64,000 bases of DNA from Sphingobium sp. D43FB (GCF_002312805.1 NZ_NMUA01000011.1:62001-126000), one strand, 5' to 3'. Positions 29,498 through 40,134 are shown, numbered from the stretch's first letter. A program made the numbers and translations. The notes: a model not told the origin generated them from the letters alone.

Positions 29498-31666
29498 GTG
29501 TTTCGCCTGACCCTGCTGCCGCTGCTGCTGGCGGCGACGCCTGCGCTGGCCGGGCCGAATGCGGCTATCATCGATGCGGGCGCGCAGGATGGCAGCCTGC
29601 GCTACCCCGCCGCGCGACGGCTCGATCTGGTCGAGGATCATTTCGGCGTAAAGGTCGCCGACCCCTATCGCTGGCTGGAAAACGACCTGCGCGCCGATCC
29701 GGCGGTGCGCGACTGGGTGGCCCAGGAAAATGCCCTGACCCGCCGCTATATCGACGGGCTACCGGGCCGCGATGCGCTCAAGGCGCGGATGCAGGCCTTG
29801 TTGTCGCATGGTCGCTACACCGTGCCGCGCAAGGCGGGTGGCCGCTATTTCTACGGCTACAACAAGGGCCTACAAAACCAGACCCCGCTCTACGTGCGCG
29901 ACGGACTGACGGGTGCGCAGCGCCTGTTGCTCGATCCCAATGACTGGGCCAAGGACGGCGCGAGCGCGCTCGCCGAATGGGCACCATCCCCCGATGGCCG
30001 CTACCTCGCTTATGCGATGCAGGAGGCGGGGAGCGACTGGCGCACCCTGCGCGTGCTGGACGTGGATAGCGGACGGACGCTGAACGAACGGGTCGAATGG
30101 GTAAAATTCTCGCAGATTGCCTGGGACGGGCGGGGCGAGGGGTTCTTCTATTCCCGCTATGCCCCTCCGGCGGACGGCGAGACATTTCGCTCTGCCAATG
30201 AGGGGCAGCAGCTTTTCTACCATCGGATCGGCACGGAGCAGGTCCAGGACCAACTTGTCTACGAAACGCCCGACCGGCCCAAGCTCAGCCATCAGGCGCA
30301 AGTGACGAGCGATGGCGGCTGGCTGGTGATCAACAGTTTCGAAGGCATCGACAGCCGACGCGAAGTCCATGTCGCCGTGCTGGACGGCGGGCCGGTCAAG
30401 CCGCGCCTGCTGGTCAAGGGACCGACGCATGACTGGCGGCTGGTCGGCAGCCGGGGGACGACACTCTACTTCATCACCAACAAAGCCGCTGCCCGATCGC
30501 GGTTGGTAACGCTCGACGCCGCACGGCCGCGCCGAGGGGCGAAGGAAGTGGTGGCGGAGCGGGCGGAAATGCTGGCGGGCGGGTCGCTGGTCGGCAACCG
30601 CCTTGTCCTCGCCTATGTCAGCGAGGCGGAGACGATTGCCGAACTGGTCGAACTGGACGGGCGCAAGGTGGCGGACGTGCCGCTGCCGGGCATGGGGACG
30701 GCGGCGGGCTTTGGCGGGCGCGATGGCGACCCGGAGACCTTCTTCAGCTTTTCCGGCTTCGTCACCCCCTCCAGCATCTATCGGTTCGACACCGCAACCA
30801 TGGAAAGCAGCGTGTTCGCGCAGCCCGACCTGCCCTTCAACCCCGATGATTTCGGCATCGAACAGCGGCTCTACCCGTCCAAGGACGGCACGCCGATCCC
30901 GATCACCATCATCCGCAAAAAGGTGCTGGCCGACCGGGCGATCGCCGCGCCGACCATCCTCTATGGCTATGGCGGGTTTAACATCAGCCTGACGCCCGGC
31001 TATTCGGCGACGCGGCTCGCCTGGCTGGAGCAGGGCGGGGTCTATGCCATCGCCAATCTGCGCGGCGGCGGTGAGTTCGGCAAGGCCTGGCATGAGGCCG
31101 GGCGCGGGGCGAACAAGCAGAATGTGTTCGACGATTTCATCGCGGCGGGCGAATGGCTCAAGAGCAATGGCTATACGCCCAAGGACGGCCTGGCGATCGA
31201 AGGGCGCTCCAATGGCGGGTTGCTGGTCGGTGCCGTAGTCAACCAGCGGCCCGACCTGTTCGCCGCTGCCCTGCCTGCCGTGGGCGTGATGGACATGCTG
31301 CGTTTCGACCGCTTCACCGCCGGGCGCTATTGGGTCGATGATTATGGCTCGCCGGGCCGGGCCAAGGATTTCCCGCTCCTCTACGGCTATTCGCCCTATC
31401 ACAATATATTGGGCGGCAAGGACTATCCCGCCATCCTCGTGACCACGGCCGATACGGACGACCGGGTCGTGCCTGCGCACAGCTTCAAATATGCAGCCGC
31501 CCTGCAAGCCGCAGCGGTCGGGGACCGGCCCCGGCTATTGCGGGTGGAAAATCGTGCGGGCCATGGCGCGGGCAAGCCGATCGACAAGCTGATCGACGAA
31601 TATGCCGACAGCTATGCCTTTCTGGCGCATTTCACCGGACTGACGATCCAGCGAAAGCCCCAATGA
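29498..31666 (+). CDS. Prolyl oligopeptidase family serine peptidase (S9A)
   Basis: This is a 722-residue exported peptidase with a signal peptide ending ALA at residue 18. An N-terminal seven-bladed propeller (about residues 80-430) follows, then an alpha/beta hydrolase domain. ADPYRWLE near the N-terminus is the S9A signature. The catalytic serine is in EGRSNGGLL, the aspartate in TADTDDRVVPAHSFKYAAAL and the histidine in RAGHGAGKP. It cleaves short peptides after proline. GTG at 29498 is the start because it opens the signal peptide (MFRLTLLPLLL). Confidence 0.93.
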   Translation: MFRLTLLPLLLAATPALAGPNAAIIDAGAQDGSLRYPAARRLDLVEDHFGVKVADPYRWLENDLRADPAVRDWVAQENALTRRYIDGLPGRDALKARMQALLSHGRYTVPRKAGGRYFYGYNKGLQNQTPLYVRDGLTGAQRLLLDPNDWAKDGASALAEWAPSPDGRYLAYAMQEAGSDWRTLRVLDVDSGRTLNERVEWVKFSQIAWDGRGEGFFYSRYAPPADGETFRSANEGQQLFYHRIGTEQVQDQLVYETPDRPKLSHQAQVTSDGGWLVINSFEGIDSRREVHVAVLDGGPVKPRLLVKGPTHDWRLVGSRGTTLYFITNKAAARSRLVTLDAARPRRGAKEVVAERAEMLAGGSLVGNRLVLAYVSEAETIAELVELDGRKVADVPLPGMGTAAGFGGRDGDPETFFSFSGFVTPSSIYRFDTATMESSVFAQPDLPFNPDDFGIEQRLYPSKDGTPIPITIIRKKVLADRAIAAPTILYGYGGFNISLTPGYSATRLAWLEQGGVYAIANLRGGGEFGKAWHEAGRGANKQNVFDDFIAAGEWLKSNGYTPKDGLAIEGRSNGGLLVGAVVNQRPDLFAAALPAVGVMDMLRFDRFTAGRYWVDDYGSPGRAKDFPLLYGYSPYHNILGGKDYPAILVTTADTDDRVVPAHSFKYAAALQAAAVGDRPRLLRVENRAGHGAGKPIDKLIDEYADSYAFLAHFTGLTIQRKPQ

Positions 31667-31673
31667 CGCGCCC

Positions 31674-34600
31674 TCAATAATCCTTCGAATAGCGAAGGTT
31701 GGCTGACGACCCGGCGTTGGTGCCAGTCTTGGACAGCAGGCTGAGCGTCTTCGACAGGGCGATTTCCAACTGGGTCGCCGTAAAGCCGCGCGAGTCCGTG
31801 ATGATCTCCACATAAATATCGTTGGAGATACGCTGGCCGACCGCGAGCGATGTGCCGCGCCCCGTCTGCTCGTCGCCGCCGACGATGCCGATCCGGTCGA
31901 TGCCGGTTGCGCCCTGCAGCTTGCCCATCGGATTGAGCCCTCCGCTGCCGCCGCGCAGGCCGTTCAAGGCTGCGGCCAGCTGGATCGCCTGCGTCGCCGA
32001 CAGGTTGGCGACATTATCGCCGAACAGGATGCGCGACAGGATTTCATCCTGCGGCAGGCTGGGTGTCGAGATGAAGGCGATGTCGGGCTGTTGCGCGCTG
32101 CCGGTGACTTGCAGGCCCGCCGTGACCGTATCGATCCGCGTCTCCGCCTTGATCGCCAGCGTGGGGTTCATCATCGGCCCGTTGAAGGTGATGATGCCCT
32201 GCTCCAAGTCGAACTGCTTGCCGGAGAAGCTGTAACGGCCCCGCAGCACTTCCAGCTTGCCGACGACGCGCGGATTGGCGGTGGTGCCGGTGACGCGCAT
32301 GTCGGTCTTCCATTCGGAATCGAGGCCCATGCCGGTCACATAGATTTCATTGTCGGCCCGCACGCGGATGTCGAGCTTCCAGTCGGCAGGCTGGGCCGCG
32401 GTCTTGCGCGCGGCCATACGCTGGTCGAGGATATCGACACCCTCGCCCTTGCGACGGACGCCCTGGAGCTGACGGATTTCCGTGCCACCCTGCCAGGCCA
32501 CCTTGTAACGGGTTTCGGGCAGACTGAGATCACCCTTGATTAGGCCGCCATTGGCCGCGCTGTTGGTGATGGCCAGTGATCCGCTCACCACGCTGGTAAT
32601 CGCTTCGCTGCGCGCCAAGCGTGCGCGGTCGAGCCTGACCGCGATGTTCATCGGAAATCCGCTATCCGCCGCCAGCCCTACCGTGCCGGACGCCTGCACC
32701 GTTCCGTCGCCAGCGCGCCCTGAAAAGTCGCGGATGTCGAGCCGGTCGTTGGTGAAGCGCCCGTCGAGCTTCATCTGCGTGACGCGGGTGCCGAACGTCT
32801 CATTCTCATAGGTCAGCGCGTTGGCGCGGGCGATGCCGTTGACGCGCGGGGCCGTCAGCCGCCCGCTAAAGTCCGCAGCGACGGCAAGGCCACCGGTCAA
32901 CTGCTGGTCGGCGAGGCCCGCGAAGGAGAAGAGGACATCGGCCGGGCCAGAATAGCGGATGCCGCCGCCGAGCGGGGCGGACTGGAGCTGTTCGCTCCAG
33001 CTTGCGCCGGGGCCGGGGGGGGCGAGCGTCGCGACGAAGCGGCCAAGCGTCGCGCTGCCGCGCCGGATCAGCCCGCGCATGTCGCCGCCGGCGGCGGACA
33101 GTTTGCCCTCCATCGTCATCGATACGGGGTCGGATACGGCCGACAGGCTCGACCGGCGGAAATCGGCGATGGCAAGCCGCGTGGTCGCGGTCGGGAAAGC
33201 ATTGCCCTGCTGCACATAGTCGAGTGCGCCCGTCATGCGACCGCCAATGCCCATGCCGGGGGCCGCCATGTTGACGATGGCGAGGTCGAAATCCTTGAAG
33301 CGCGCTTGCACCGCCGTCGTGCCGCCGAAGCGCCCGGCCAGATCGACCTTGCCCTGCGGCAAGACCAATGTCGCCGGGTCGAGGCGATAGCCGCTCGGTT
33401 CGGTGCGGATGATGGCGGGCTGGGCTAGGCGGAACGGGATGTTGCCCGCCTTGCCCTGCAACGCCACGGCGTAGAGTTCGGGGCGCAGTGCGGCATTGGC
33501 GGCGATCGAGAAGGGCACGCCGCTGGAACCGTCCGCAACCAGCTGGGCCTTGCCGCGTCCACCCTGATAATCGAGCTTCGCCCGCGCCTTGCGCACGATA
33601 TAGTCGCCATAGGCGGCGTTGGCGATCTGGGCGTCGGCGGTGATGCGCGGTTGATCGGTCAGCACCATCGACGCGGTGACGATCGCGCGGCCGATCAATA
33701 TCTCCGCGTCGCCCGGCAATTTGGCGTTGCTGGCGGTCGCATTGACGTTCACGCCCTGCGCCTTGCCAACCGCGGCGAGGCGGATCGCGCCGGTGATGCC
33801 GGAGCCGTTCATCGCCAGCTGGCCGGTAAAGGGACCAGCAGCGCTCTGCTGGATGCGGCCGTTCATGTCCACACCGGCGAAACGCGCACGGGTGACGTCG
33901 ATGGTGAGTGGCCCTTGGGCGGTGCGGATCAGCACATTGGCGAAGAAAGGCCCATAGGGCGACCCGCCGGTGGCTTCCAGGCGATAGCCCGCCGCTTCGC
34001 CATTCAGTTTCGCGACGACGTCGGACAGTTGCACGCCGACATTGGGCCGCGATGCACGCAGCACCGCCTGCGGCCGTTCCATCGTCCCGCGCACGGTCAG
34101 CGCAAGCGGGCCATATTGGCGCGAGGAAGCGGTCGCATCGAAGGCGATCGCGCCATCCGTATCGTAACTGCCCGACCCCGATTGAATCGTGAAATTGGGC
34201 GCTGCCCCCTTGAGGCCCGCGAGCGTGAATTTGCCCTCCGGCGTCATGCCGATGCGGCCGCTGGCCACGGCATTGCCGCCCAGGAAATCGCGGACGGAGG
34301 CGTTCTCCCAGCGCGCGGTGCGCACGCCGAAGCGACCGGACAAGCCAAAGCCGCCCTTGGGGCCGGGGACCAGTTCGACATCGGTGTTGAGATTGACGAT
34401 GCCGACGCCGTCGATCTTATAGTCGTTGACCCTACCTTTAAGCGCCCCGCGATAGAGGGCGTTGTCGAGATCGGCGAGGATGACCGCGGTTGCGTCGATC
34501 CGGTCACTGTCGATCTTGAGATTGTCGCTGATCAGCTTGCCGCCCGCATAGGCGAAGTCGCCCTTGACGCGCAGATTGTTCATCAGACCGCCTGCCGCAG

Positions 34601-35882
34601 CATTCAGGCCGGTCACGCGGCTCGCCGTGGCGTTCACGGGAATGCGGATGCGGTCGGTGTCGATCACCGCCCGCCCGCTGGCCTTCAGATTTTCGATGCC
34701 GGTTGCGTCGAACGCCAGATTTCTGGCGGTAATGTCATAGTCGATGAACGGCGTCGCCATGGGCCCGTCGAGAATGATCGAGGCGCGGACATCGCGGCCC
34801 CGCACCTTCTCCATGATCGCGCCGGGGGTCAGCAGCGCGGCGTTGATGCGCAGCGCGCTAAAACGGCTGGCGGCTAGGTCGATGACGCCTTGTGCATCGG
34901 CGGATAGAGCAGGCGAGCGCAGCGTGCCTTTGAGGTTCACACGGCGTTCGTTAAGACCCGCAAACAGATCGACATCCAGTTGCGGTGCGGTCAGGCGATC
35001 GACGGTGCCCGCCATGACGAGGCCGGGACGAACCGGACCTTTGGCGGTGAAATTGCCATTGCGCGCGGCGATGGCGACGTTGGCGAGTTCGCCGTTGGGA
35101 CTGGTGGCGACGATGCGCCCGTCCCACGCCTGCCAAGTGCCCTTGCCATCCAAGGTCGCGGTCATGCCATCGGTCAGGCCCGACATGGCGGCGATGACGC
35201 CGCCCTTTGGCGCGGTCAGCGTGCCGCTCATGGCGAGGCGGTTCTGCGACGGCACGGCGTCCAGCTTCGCCTGCAACCGATCGCCGCTATCGACGATCGC
35301 ATCGGCGGACAGGATCGCGCGGCCATCGGCGATGTGCGTGACGCCGTCGATGGCGATCTCGCGCTTCTGGCCGATGACGGGCCGGGCAAGGATGAACTTG
35401 CCGATCTTCATCCGATCGACGTCGATGTCGAGGTCGGGCAGGATCGGCGCGTTGGGATCAGTCGGGGTTTCGTTAAATTGGGGGCTGCGCGCCAGCACAA
35501 CCAAAGGCGTTTCGAGCAGGCTGACCGAGATGTGGTTATTGATGTAACGAAACGGTTTCCACACCACATGCACGCGCGGGCTGACCGCGAACACGCCCTT
35601 GGGGTCGCGCAGGATCAGGTCGTGAATGACCATATCGCTATAGATGGACCCGTCGATCCGCCCGACCTCGATTGCCATCCCCGATTCCATCTGGAACGCG
35701 GCGATCTGCTGGATCAGGAATTTCTTGCCCGGCTGGGTGTTAAGGCCAAGCAGCAACACGCCCGTCAGCAAGACCAGTGCGACGATCAAGCCGACAACGC
35801 CGATCACGATCTTCTGCCACAAGGGGCGACCCTGGCGCACCGTGTCGATCCGGTCGGAGGTGAGGGTGTCGTCCTGCGTCAT
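31674..35882 (-). CDS. tamB: Translocation and assembly module protein TamB
   Basis: This 1402-residue protein is anchored in the inner membrane by one helix (about residues 25-50). The rest is a long periplasmic beta-rich groove. The C-terminal DUF490/TamB domain ends GLTSLLSK-like (ALSKTLSLLSKTGTNAGSSANLRYSKDY) with LQVTGSAQQPDIAFISTPSLPQDEILSRILFG. TamB and TamA help insert some outer-membrane proteins and move phospholipids between membranes. The ATG overlaps the tamA stop as ATGA, so the pair is co-translated. Confidence 0.93.
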   Translation of the reverse strand: MTQDDTLTSDRIDTVRQGRPLWQKIVIGVVGLIVALVLLTGVLLLGLNTQPGKKFLIQQIAAFQMESGMAIEVGRIDGSIYSDMVIHDLILRDPKGVFAVSPRVHVVWKPFRYINNHISVSLLETPLVVLARSPQFNETPTDPNAPILPDLDIDVDRMKIGKFILARPVIGQKREIAIDGVTHIADGRAILSADAIVDSGDRLQAKLDAVPSQNRLAMSGTLTAPKGGVIAAMSGLTDGMTATLDGKGTWQAWDGRIVATSPNGELANVAIAARNGNFTAKGPVRPGLVMAGTVDRLTAPQLDVDLFAGLNERRVNLKGTLRSPALSADAQGVIDLAASRFSALRINAALLTPGAIMEKVRGRDVRASIILDGPMATPFIDYDITARNLAFDATGIENLKASGRAVIDTDRIRIPVNATASRVTGLNAAAGGLMNNLRVKGDFAYAGGKLISDNLKIDSDRIDATAVILADLDNALYRGALKGRVNDYKIDGVGIVNLNTDVELVPGPKGGFGLSGRFGVRTARWENASVRDFLGGNAVASGRIGMTPEGKFTLAGLKGAAPNFTIQSGSGSYDTDGAIAFDATASSRQYGPLALTVRGTMERPQAVLRASRPNVGVQLSDVVAKLNGEAAGYRLEATGGSPYGPFFANVLIRTAQGPLTIDVTRARFAGVDMNGRIQQSAAGPFTGQLAMNGSGITGAIRLAAVGKAQGVNVNATASNAKLPGDAEILIGRAIVTASMVLTDQPRITADAQIANAAYGDYIVRKARAKLDYQGGRGKAQLVADGSSGVPFSIAANAALRPELYAVALQGKAGNIPFRLAQPAIIRTEPSGYRLDPATLVLPQGKVDLAGRFGGTTAVQARFKDFDLAIVNMAAPGMGIGGRMTGALDYVQQGNAFPTATTRLAIADFRRSSLSAVSDPVSMTMEGKLSAAGGDMRGLIRRGSATLGRFVATLAPPGPGASWSEQLQSAPLGGGIRYSGPADVLFSFAGLADQQLTGGLAVAADFSGRLTAPRVNGIARANALTYENETFGTRVTQMKLDGRFTNDRLDIRDFSGRAGDGTVQASGTVGLAADSGFPMNIAVRLDRARLARSEAITSVVSGSLAITNSAANGGLIKGDLSLPETRYKVAWQGGTEIRQLQGVRRKGEGVDILDQRMAARKTAAQPADWKLDIRVRADNEIYVTGMGLDSEWKTDMRVTGTTANPRVVGKLEVLRGRYSFSGKQFDLEQGIITFNGPMMNPTLAIKAETRIDTVTAGLQVTGSAQQPDIAFISTPSLPQDEILSRILFGDNVANLSATQAIQLAAALNGLRGGSGGLNPMGKLQGATGIDRIGIVGGDEQTGRGTSLAVGQRISNDIYVEIITDSRGFTATQLEIALSKTLSLLSKTGTNAGSSANLRYSKDY

Positions 35883-38020
35883 CAGAAAGCCTGCCCGATC
35901 CCGATATAGACGGCGAATTTGGATTCGCCCGGTTGCCGGTTGATCGGCATGGCGATGTCGGCGCGGAACGGACCGAAATTGGTATAGAAGCGCCCACCCA
36001 GACCCACGCCATAGCGCATGTCGGAAAATTCGGGGACCTGGCTTTCATACACCTGCCCCGCATCGACAAAGGCAACCACGCCATAATTGCCGAAGCGATA
36101 GCGGCCCTCGACCGCAAATTCATTGACGGATCGGCCGCCGATCGGGTCCGCGTTTACGTCCTTGGGTCCCAGTTCCTGGAACCCGAAGCCGCGCACTGAT
36201 CCGCCGCCACCGGCATAGATGCGCCGCGATGGCGCGACATCGTCACGGGCCACGCCGTTGATGGTGCCAAGGCGCGTGCGCGCGGCGATGACCAGGCTGT
36301 CCGATACCGGGAAATAACCGCTCAAGTCGAAGGTGCTGCGCACATAGGGCGAAACATTACCCTGCAACGAGGCTTCGGGCGACACGCGCAAATTAGCGCG
36401 GAAGCCCCTTGTGGGGTTGAGCAGGTCGTTGGACCGGTCATAGCCGACCTGCACCGGCAGCGCGCCGATGAAATAAGTCAGGCGGCTATTTTCGCCGGTT
36501 GCGGCGTTAATCGTCGTCTGCTCGTTCGACAGCAGGATTTCCGCGCCATAGCTATAGGTCCAGCGCTTCTGGAAGATCGGCGTCGATTGCCGTGCCCAGG
36601 TGATGTTGAGGCCAGCGGTAAAGGCCTCATAGGCGTCATATTTCTGATGGTTGAGCAGCGCCCCGGCCTGAAACGTGCGGTCCCGCTTGCCCGCATTGGA
36701 GCGGCGGAAGGTGCCCGACACGCCCTGTTCCTGCGTGCCGGCAACCACGCTGGCGATCAGCGCGCCTTCAGGCGGAAAGAGGTTGCGGTGGGTCCAGGTG
36801 CCTTCCGCGCGAAAGCCCTGGCCGGTGCCATAGCCTGCTTCGCCAGCCAGCGTGCGCGGTGGTCCCGCCTCCTGTTCGACATGCAGGTCGACATATTCAG
36901 TTCCGTCCGGCCCGGCTTCGCCCGTGCGCACCGGATCCACGCCGACGCTGGCGAACAGGCCCGTCGCCACCAGTGCCTTGCGCAGGTCATCGACCTTGCG
37001 GCTGTCATAAAGTTGGCCTGGCTTGTAGCGGCGGATGACCTCCATATGGTCGGCGCCAAAGGCCTGCTTGTCGCCGCTCGTGGTGATCTTGCGGAATGTG
37101 CCACGCGGGCCGGTGTCGACGGGCAGGGTATAGTCGCCCGTTATGGTCGCCGGGTCGAGCAGGATGTCGCGCTCGCCCACCTTGGCAAAGGCATAGCCAT
37201 TTTCCGGCAGCTTCAGCGCGACATTGGCTTCTGCACCCTCGATCGTGGTGGCGACGATATAATCGCCGGTCTTGAGCGGCAGGCTGTCCCGCACCAGTCC
37301 GGGGGGTACGGTCGATCCGGCGGTGATGACGATATCGCCGAGCGTGTAGCGTTTGCCCGGCGTCACCGAAACGACCGCCTTGAGCGTGCCGTCACCGGTC
37401 TGATCGAGGCTGGCGAGCGCGGTCGCATCATAATAGCCTTCGGAATAGAGCAGGCGCACGGCGAGCTTCTCATCCTCCTGCGCCCGCGCCTGCACCATGG
37501 CTGCGGTTTCCGCCTTGCCATCGCCATCGATCAGGGTCGATGCATCCTTGAACGCATCCTCCAGGCCGGTCTTGCCGAACCCGTCGATGCTGGTCGCATA
37601 GCGGATGTCGGGCTGCTTGGCATTGGGATCATCGTCGGACGCGGCATTGGCGGGCACGGTCACGCTGTCGAGCGGGGCCAGGGGCTGGGCGAGTTCCACC
37701 TCCTGCGCGGGTTCGGTGGCAGGCGGCAATTGTGTCGGCGCGTCGGCCTGTTGCGGCATCTGCTGGTCGATCCAGCTGTCGATGGATGGAAGAGGGGCTG
37801 CTGGGTCGGTATTTTCGACCTGCGGCAGGCGCGCTTCAAACTGATCGTCGGGCAGGATCGGTTCTTCGCTCGCTGTCGCGTCATAGGGGAGCGCAGGCAC
37901 AGGGTCATTGGTCGTCTGCGCCATGAGAGGCAGGGGCGACGCGGTGACGAGGATAAGGCCCAACATGCGCCGGACATGATGTGCCTGCCGTCTGATCATG
38001 AAAATGCGATGCCCCTTCAT
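35882..38020 (-). CDS. tamA: Outer-membrane translocation protein TamA (BamA/Omp85 family)
   Basis: This is a protein of about 712 residues with a signal peptide (MLGLILVTASPLPLMAQ). A proline/acid-rich linker (to about residue 115) and POTRA domains follow. The Omp85 barrel contains the lid-loop motif GGGGSVRGFGFQELGP and ends GESKFAVYIGIGQAF. It partners with TamB. The start is uncertain: ATG 38020 (MKGHRIFMIRRQ) has an AGGG nearby, while ATG 37999 is an alternative closer to the signal peptide. It is divergent from recJ. Confidence 0.92.
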   Translation of the reverse strand: MKGHRIFMIRRQAHHVRRMLGLILVTASPLPLMAQTTNDPVPALPYDATASEEPILPDDQFEARLPQVENTDPAAPLPSIDSWIDQQMPQQADAPTQLPPATEPAQEVELAQPLAPLDSVTVPANAASDDDPNAKQPDIRYATSIDGFGKTGLEDAFKDASTLIDGDGKAETAAMVQARAQEDEKLAVRLLYSEGYYDATALASLDQTGDGTLKAVVSVTPGKRYTLGDIVITAGSTVPPGLVRDSLPLKTGDYIVATTIEGAEANVALKLPENGYAFAKVGERDILLDPATITGDYTLPVDTGPRGTFRKITTSGDKQAFGADHMEVIRRYKPGQLYDSRKVDDLRKALVATGLFASVGVDPVRTGEAGPDGTEYVDLHVEQEAGPPRTLAGEAGYGTGQGFRAEGTWTHRNLFPPEGALIASVVAGTQEQGVSGTFRRSNAGKRDRTFQAGALLNHQKYDAYEAFTAGLNITWARQSTPIFQKRWTYSYGAEILLSNEQTTINAATGENSRLTYFIGALPVQVGYDRSNDLLNPTRGFRANLRVSPEASLQGNVSPYVRSTFDLSGYFPVSDSLVIAARTRLGTINGVARDDVAPSRRIYAGGGGSVRGFGFQELGPKDVNADPIGGRSVNEFAVEGRYRFGNYGVVAFVDAGQVYESQVPEFSDMRYGVGLGGRFYTNFGPFRADIAMPINRQPGESKFAVYIGIGQAF

Positions 38021-38146
38021 CGCCAGCCCTGTAATTGGCCGACGAACTTCCAATACGCGCAACGGGTTGCGCCGGTTCCGCCCAAGCGACGATTAGCCGC
38101 GACGGGGGCGCTTCCCACCGGCCCAAGGCCCGTCTAGAGCAAGCGC

Positions 38147-39913
38147 ATGACATTTGCGCTCAATATTTCGCGATCCCTGATGGGCCAGCCCTGGCGTTGG
38201 CGCGGAGAAGGCGCGGACGCGCGCGACCCCTCCTATCTGCCCGACGATCTGGTCACGCAGTTGCTGATGGCGCGCGGCTGCCCGCGCGAGGCGCTGGAGG
38301 CGCATCGCAACCCGACGATCCGCGCCTTCATGCCCGATCCCAGCCTGTTCCGCGACATGGACGCGGCGGCCGAGCGATTGGCCGATGCCGTGCAGCGTGG
38401 CGAGGATGTGCGCATCTTCGGCGACTATGATGTGGACGGCGCGACCAGCGCGGCGCTGCTGATCCGGCTGCTGCGCGATCTGGGGCTGGAGGCCAAACCC
38501 TATATCCCCGATCGCCTGATGGAGGGCTATGGCCCGTCGGGCGAGGCACTGGTGCGCCTCGCAGGCGAAGGGGCGAGCCTGATCGTCACCGTCGATTGCG
38601 GTGCGCAGGCGTTCGAGGCGCTGGCGATGGCGAAGGCGACCGGCGTCGATGTCGTGGTGGTCGATCATCATAAATGCAGCGCGGCGTTGCCCGAAGCCCT
38701 GGCGCTGGTAAACCCCAACCGGCTGGACGAGGGGGACGAAGCGGCAACGCATGGCCATCTCGCCGCCGTCGGTGTCGCTTTCTTGCTGGGCGCAGCGCTG
38801 GTGCGGCTGTTGCGCGGGCGCGGCTGGTTCGCGACGCGGGCCGAACCCGCGCTGATGGAATTGCTCGATATCGTCGCGCTCGGCACGGTGGCGGATGTGG
38901 CGCAGTTGCGCGGCCTCAACCGCGCCTTCGTCGCGCAGGGGCTCAAGGTTATGGCCAAGCGGCGCAATATCGGCCTCGCCGCGCTGATCGACGCCAGCCG
39001 CCTGACCCGCGCGCCACTCTGCCATGATTTGGGCTTTGCGCTGGGGCCGCGCATCAATGCGGGCGGGCGCGTGGGGCAGGCGGATCTCGGCGTGCGGTTG
39101 CTCACGACGCTGGACCCGGCCGAGGCGGCGCGGATCGCGGGACAGCTCGACCATTATAATGAGGAACGCCGCGCGATCGAATCGACGGTGCAGGAACAGG
39201 CCGAGGCGCTGCTCGACGCGCAGGGCAATCGCGCCGTCGCGGTGATCGCCGGGCTGGGCTGGCATCCGGGCGTCATCGGTATCGTCGCCGGGCGGATCAA
39301 GGAAAAGGCCGGCCGACCCGCCATCGTCATCGCGCTGGACGAGGATGGCGTGGGCAAGGGGTCGGGCCGGTCGATCTCCGGCGTGGATTTGGGCGCGGCG
39401 GTGATGGCGGCCAAGGATAGCGGCCTGCTGGTCGCTGGCGGGGGGCATGCCATGGCGGCCGGGCTGACCGTCGCGGCAGATAAGGTCGATGCGCTTGCCG
39501 ATTTTTTGGACGACCGACTGGCAAGTGCGGTGGCGCGCGCGCGCGACGACCGGGCGTTGTTGATCGACGCGGTGCTGGCCCCGGCGGGCGTGAACCCCGA
39601 ATTCGTCGCCGCGATCGAACAGGGCGGCCCCTATGGCGCAGGCTGGCCCGCCCCCCGGATCGCCGCTGGCCCCATGCGCGTGGTCAAGGCCGATGTGGTC
39701 GGCAACGGCCATCTGCGCGCCATCATGGCGGGCGCGGACGGCCGGTCGATCAAGACCATCGCCTTTCGTCAGGCCGAAAGCGACATGGGCCAGGCGATAT
39801 TGGGCGCGTCCTACGACCGGCGGCTGTGGGTCGCGGGACGCGCGAAGATCGACGATTGGGGCAGCCGCCCTGCCGCCGAACTGCATCTGGACGACGCCGC
39901 CTGGGCCGACTGA
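38147..39913 (+). CDS. recJ: Single-stranded-DNA-specific exonuclease RecJ
   Basis: This 588-residue 5'-3' ssDNA exonuclease acts in recombination and mismatch repair. DHH-family motifs are IFGDYDVDGATSAALL, VTVDCGA, VVVVDHHKC and LLDIVALGTVADV. ALGPRINAGGRVG and the DHHA1 motif KGSGRSISGVDLGAAV, with LVAGGGHAMAAGLTV, follow. The C-terminal OB-like domain is present. Length matches the family. Confidence 0.96.
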   Translation: MTFALNISRSLMGQPWRWRGEGADARDPSYLPDDLVTQLLMARGCPREALEAHRNPTIRAFMPDPSLFRDMDAAAERLADAVQRGEDVRIFGDYDVDGATSAALLIRLLRDLGLEAKPYIPDRLMEGYGPSGEALVRLAGEGASLIVTVDCGAQAFEALAMAKATGVDVVVVDHHKCSAALPEALALVNPNRLDEGDEAATHGHLAAVGVAFLLGAALVRLLRGRGWFATRAEPALMELLDIVALGTVADVAQLRGLNRAFVAQGLKVMAKRRNIGLAALIDASRLTRAPLCHDLGFALGPRINAGGRVGQADLGVRLLTTLDPAEAARIAGQLDHYNEERRAIESTVQEQAEALLDAQGNRAVAVIAGLGWHPGVIGIVAGRIKEKAGRPAIVIALDEDGVGKGSGRSISGVDLGAAVMAAKDSGLLVAGGGHAMAAGLTVAADKVDALADFLDDRLASAVARARDDRALLIDAVLAPAGVNPEFVAAIEQGGPYGAGWPAPRIAAGPMRVVKADVVGNGHLRAIMAGADGRSIKTIAFRQAESDMGQAILGASYDRRLWVAGRAKIDDWGSRPAAELHLDDAAWAD

Positions 39914-39944
39914 TCAGCTTGGGCTTTTTTGCCCGCAAAAGGGG

Positions 39945-39973
39945 TTGACCGCCGCGCCGTCTCCTCCTAATGC
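39945..39973 (+). promoter_or_regulatory. Promoter of tRNA-Glu gene
   Basis: TTGACC at 39945-39950 and TAATGC at 39968-39973 are separated by 17 bases. They lie about 40 bases before the mature tRNA 5' end, which fits a short leader processed by RNase P. Confidence 0.6.
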
Positions 39974-40014
39974 CCCCCTCACTTCGCAGCGCCGCTTCGG
40001 CGGTGCTTGTATGT

Positions 40015-40089
40015 GGTCCCATCGTCTAACGGTTAGGACACTGCCCTTTCACGGCAGCGATACGGGTTCGAATCCCGTTGGGATCACCA
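40015..40089 (+). tRNA. tRNA-Glu (anticodon TTC)
   Basis: This is a 75-base tRNA with encoded CCA. The acceptor stem GGTCCCA pairs with TGGGATC (one wobble). The D loop contains TAACGGTTAGGA, the anticodon stem CTGCC/GGCAG encloses CTTTCAC with anticodon TTC at 40048-40050, and the T arm is ACGGGTTCGAATCCCGT. Confidence 0.97.
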
Positions 40090-40113
40090 CCTTCTCTACA
40101 TCGAAGATGCAAT

Positions 40114-40134
40114 AAAATGCCCGATCGGCATTTT
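40114..40134. terminator. Terminator after tRNA-Glu
   Basis: AAAATGCC and GGCATTTT form a perfect 8-bp stem with a CGATC loop, 25 bases after the tRNA. The A-run and T-run at its ends allow it to work in both directions, so it may also serve the convergent gene ending at 40173. Confidence 0.75.

Noticed and set aside
34200-34300. Large plus-strand frames opposite tamB and gltB
   Set aside because: They are shadows with Arg/His/Asp-rich composition and no motifs, fully antisense to well-identified genes.
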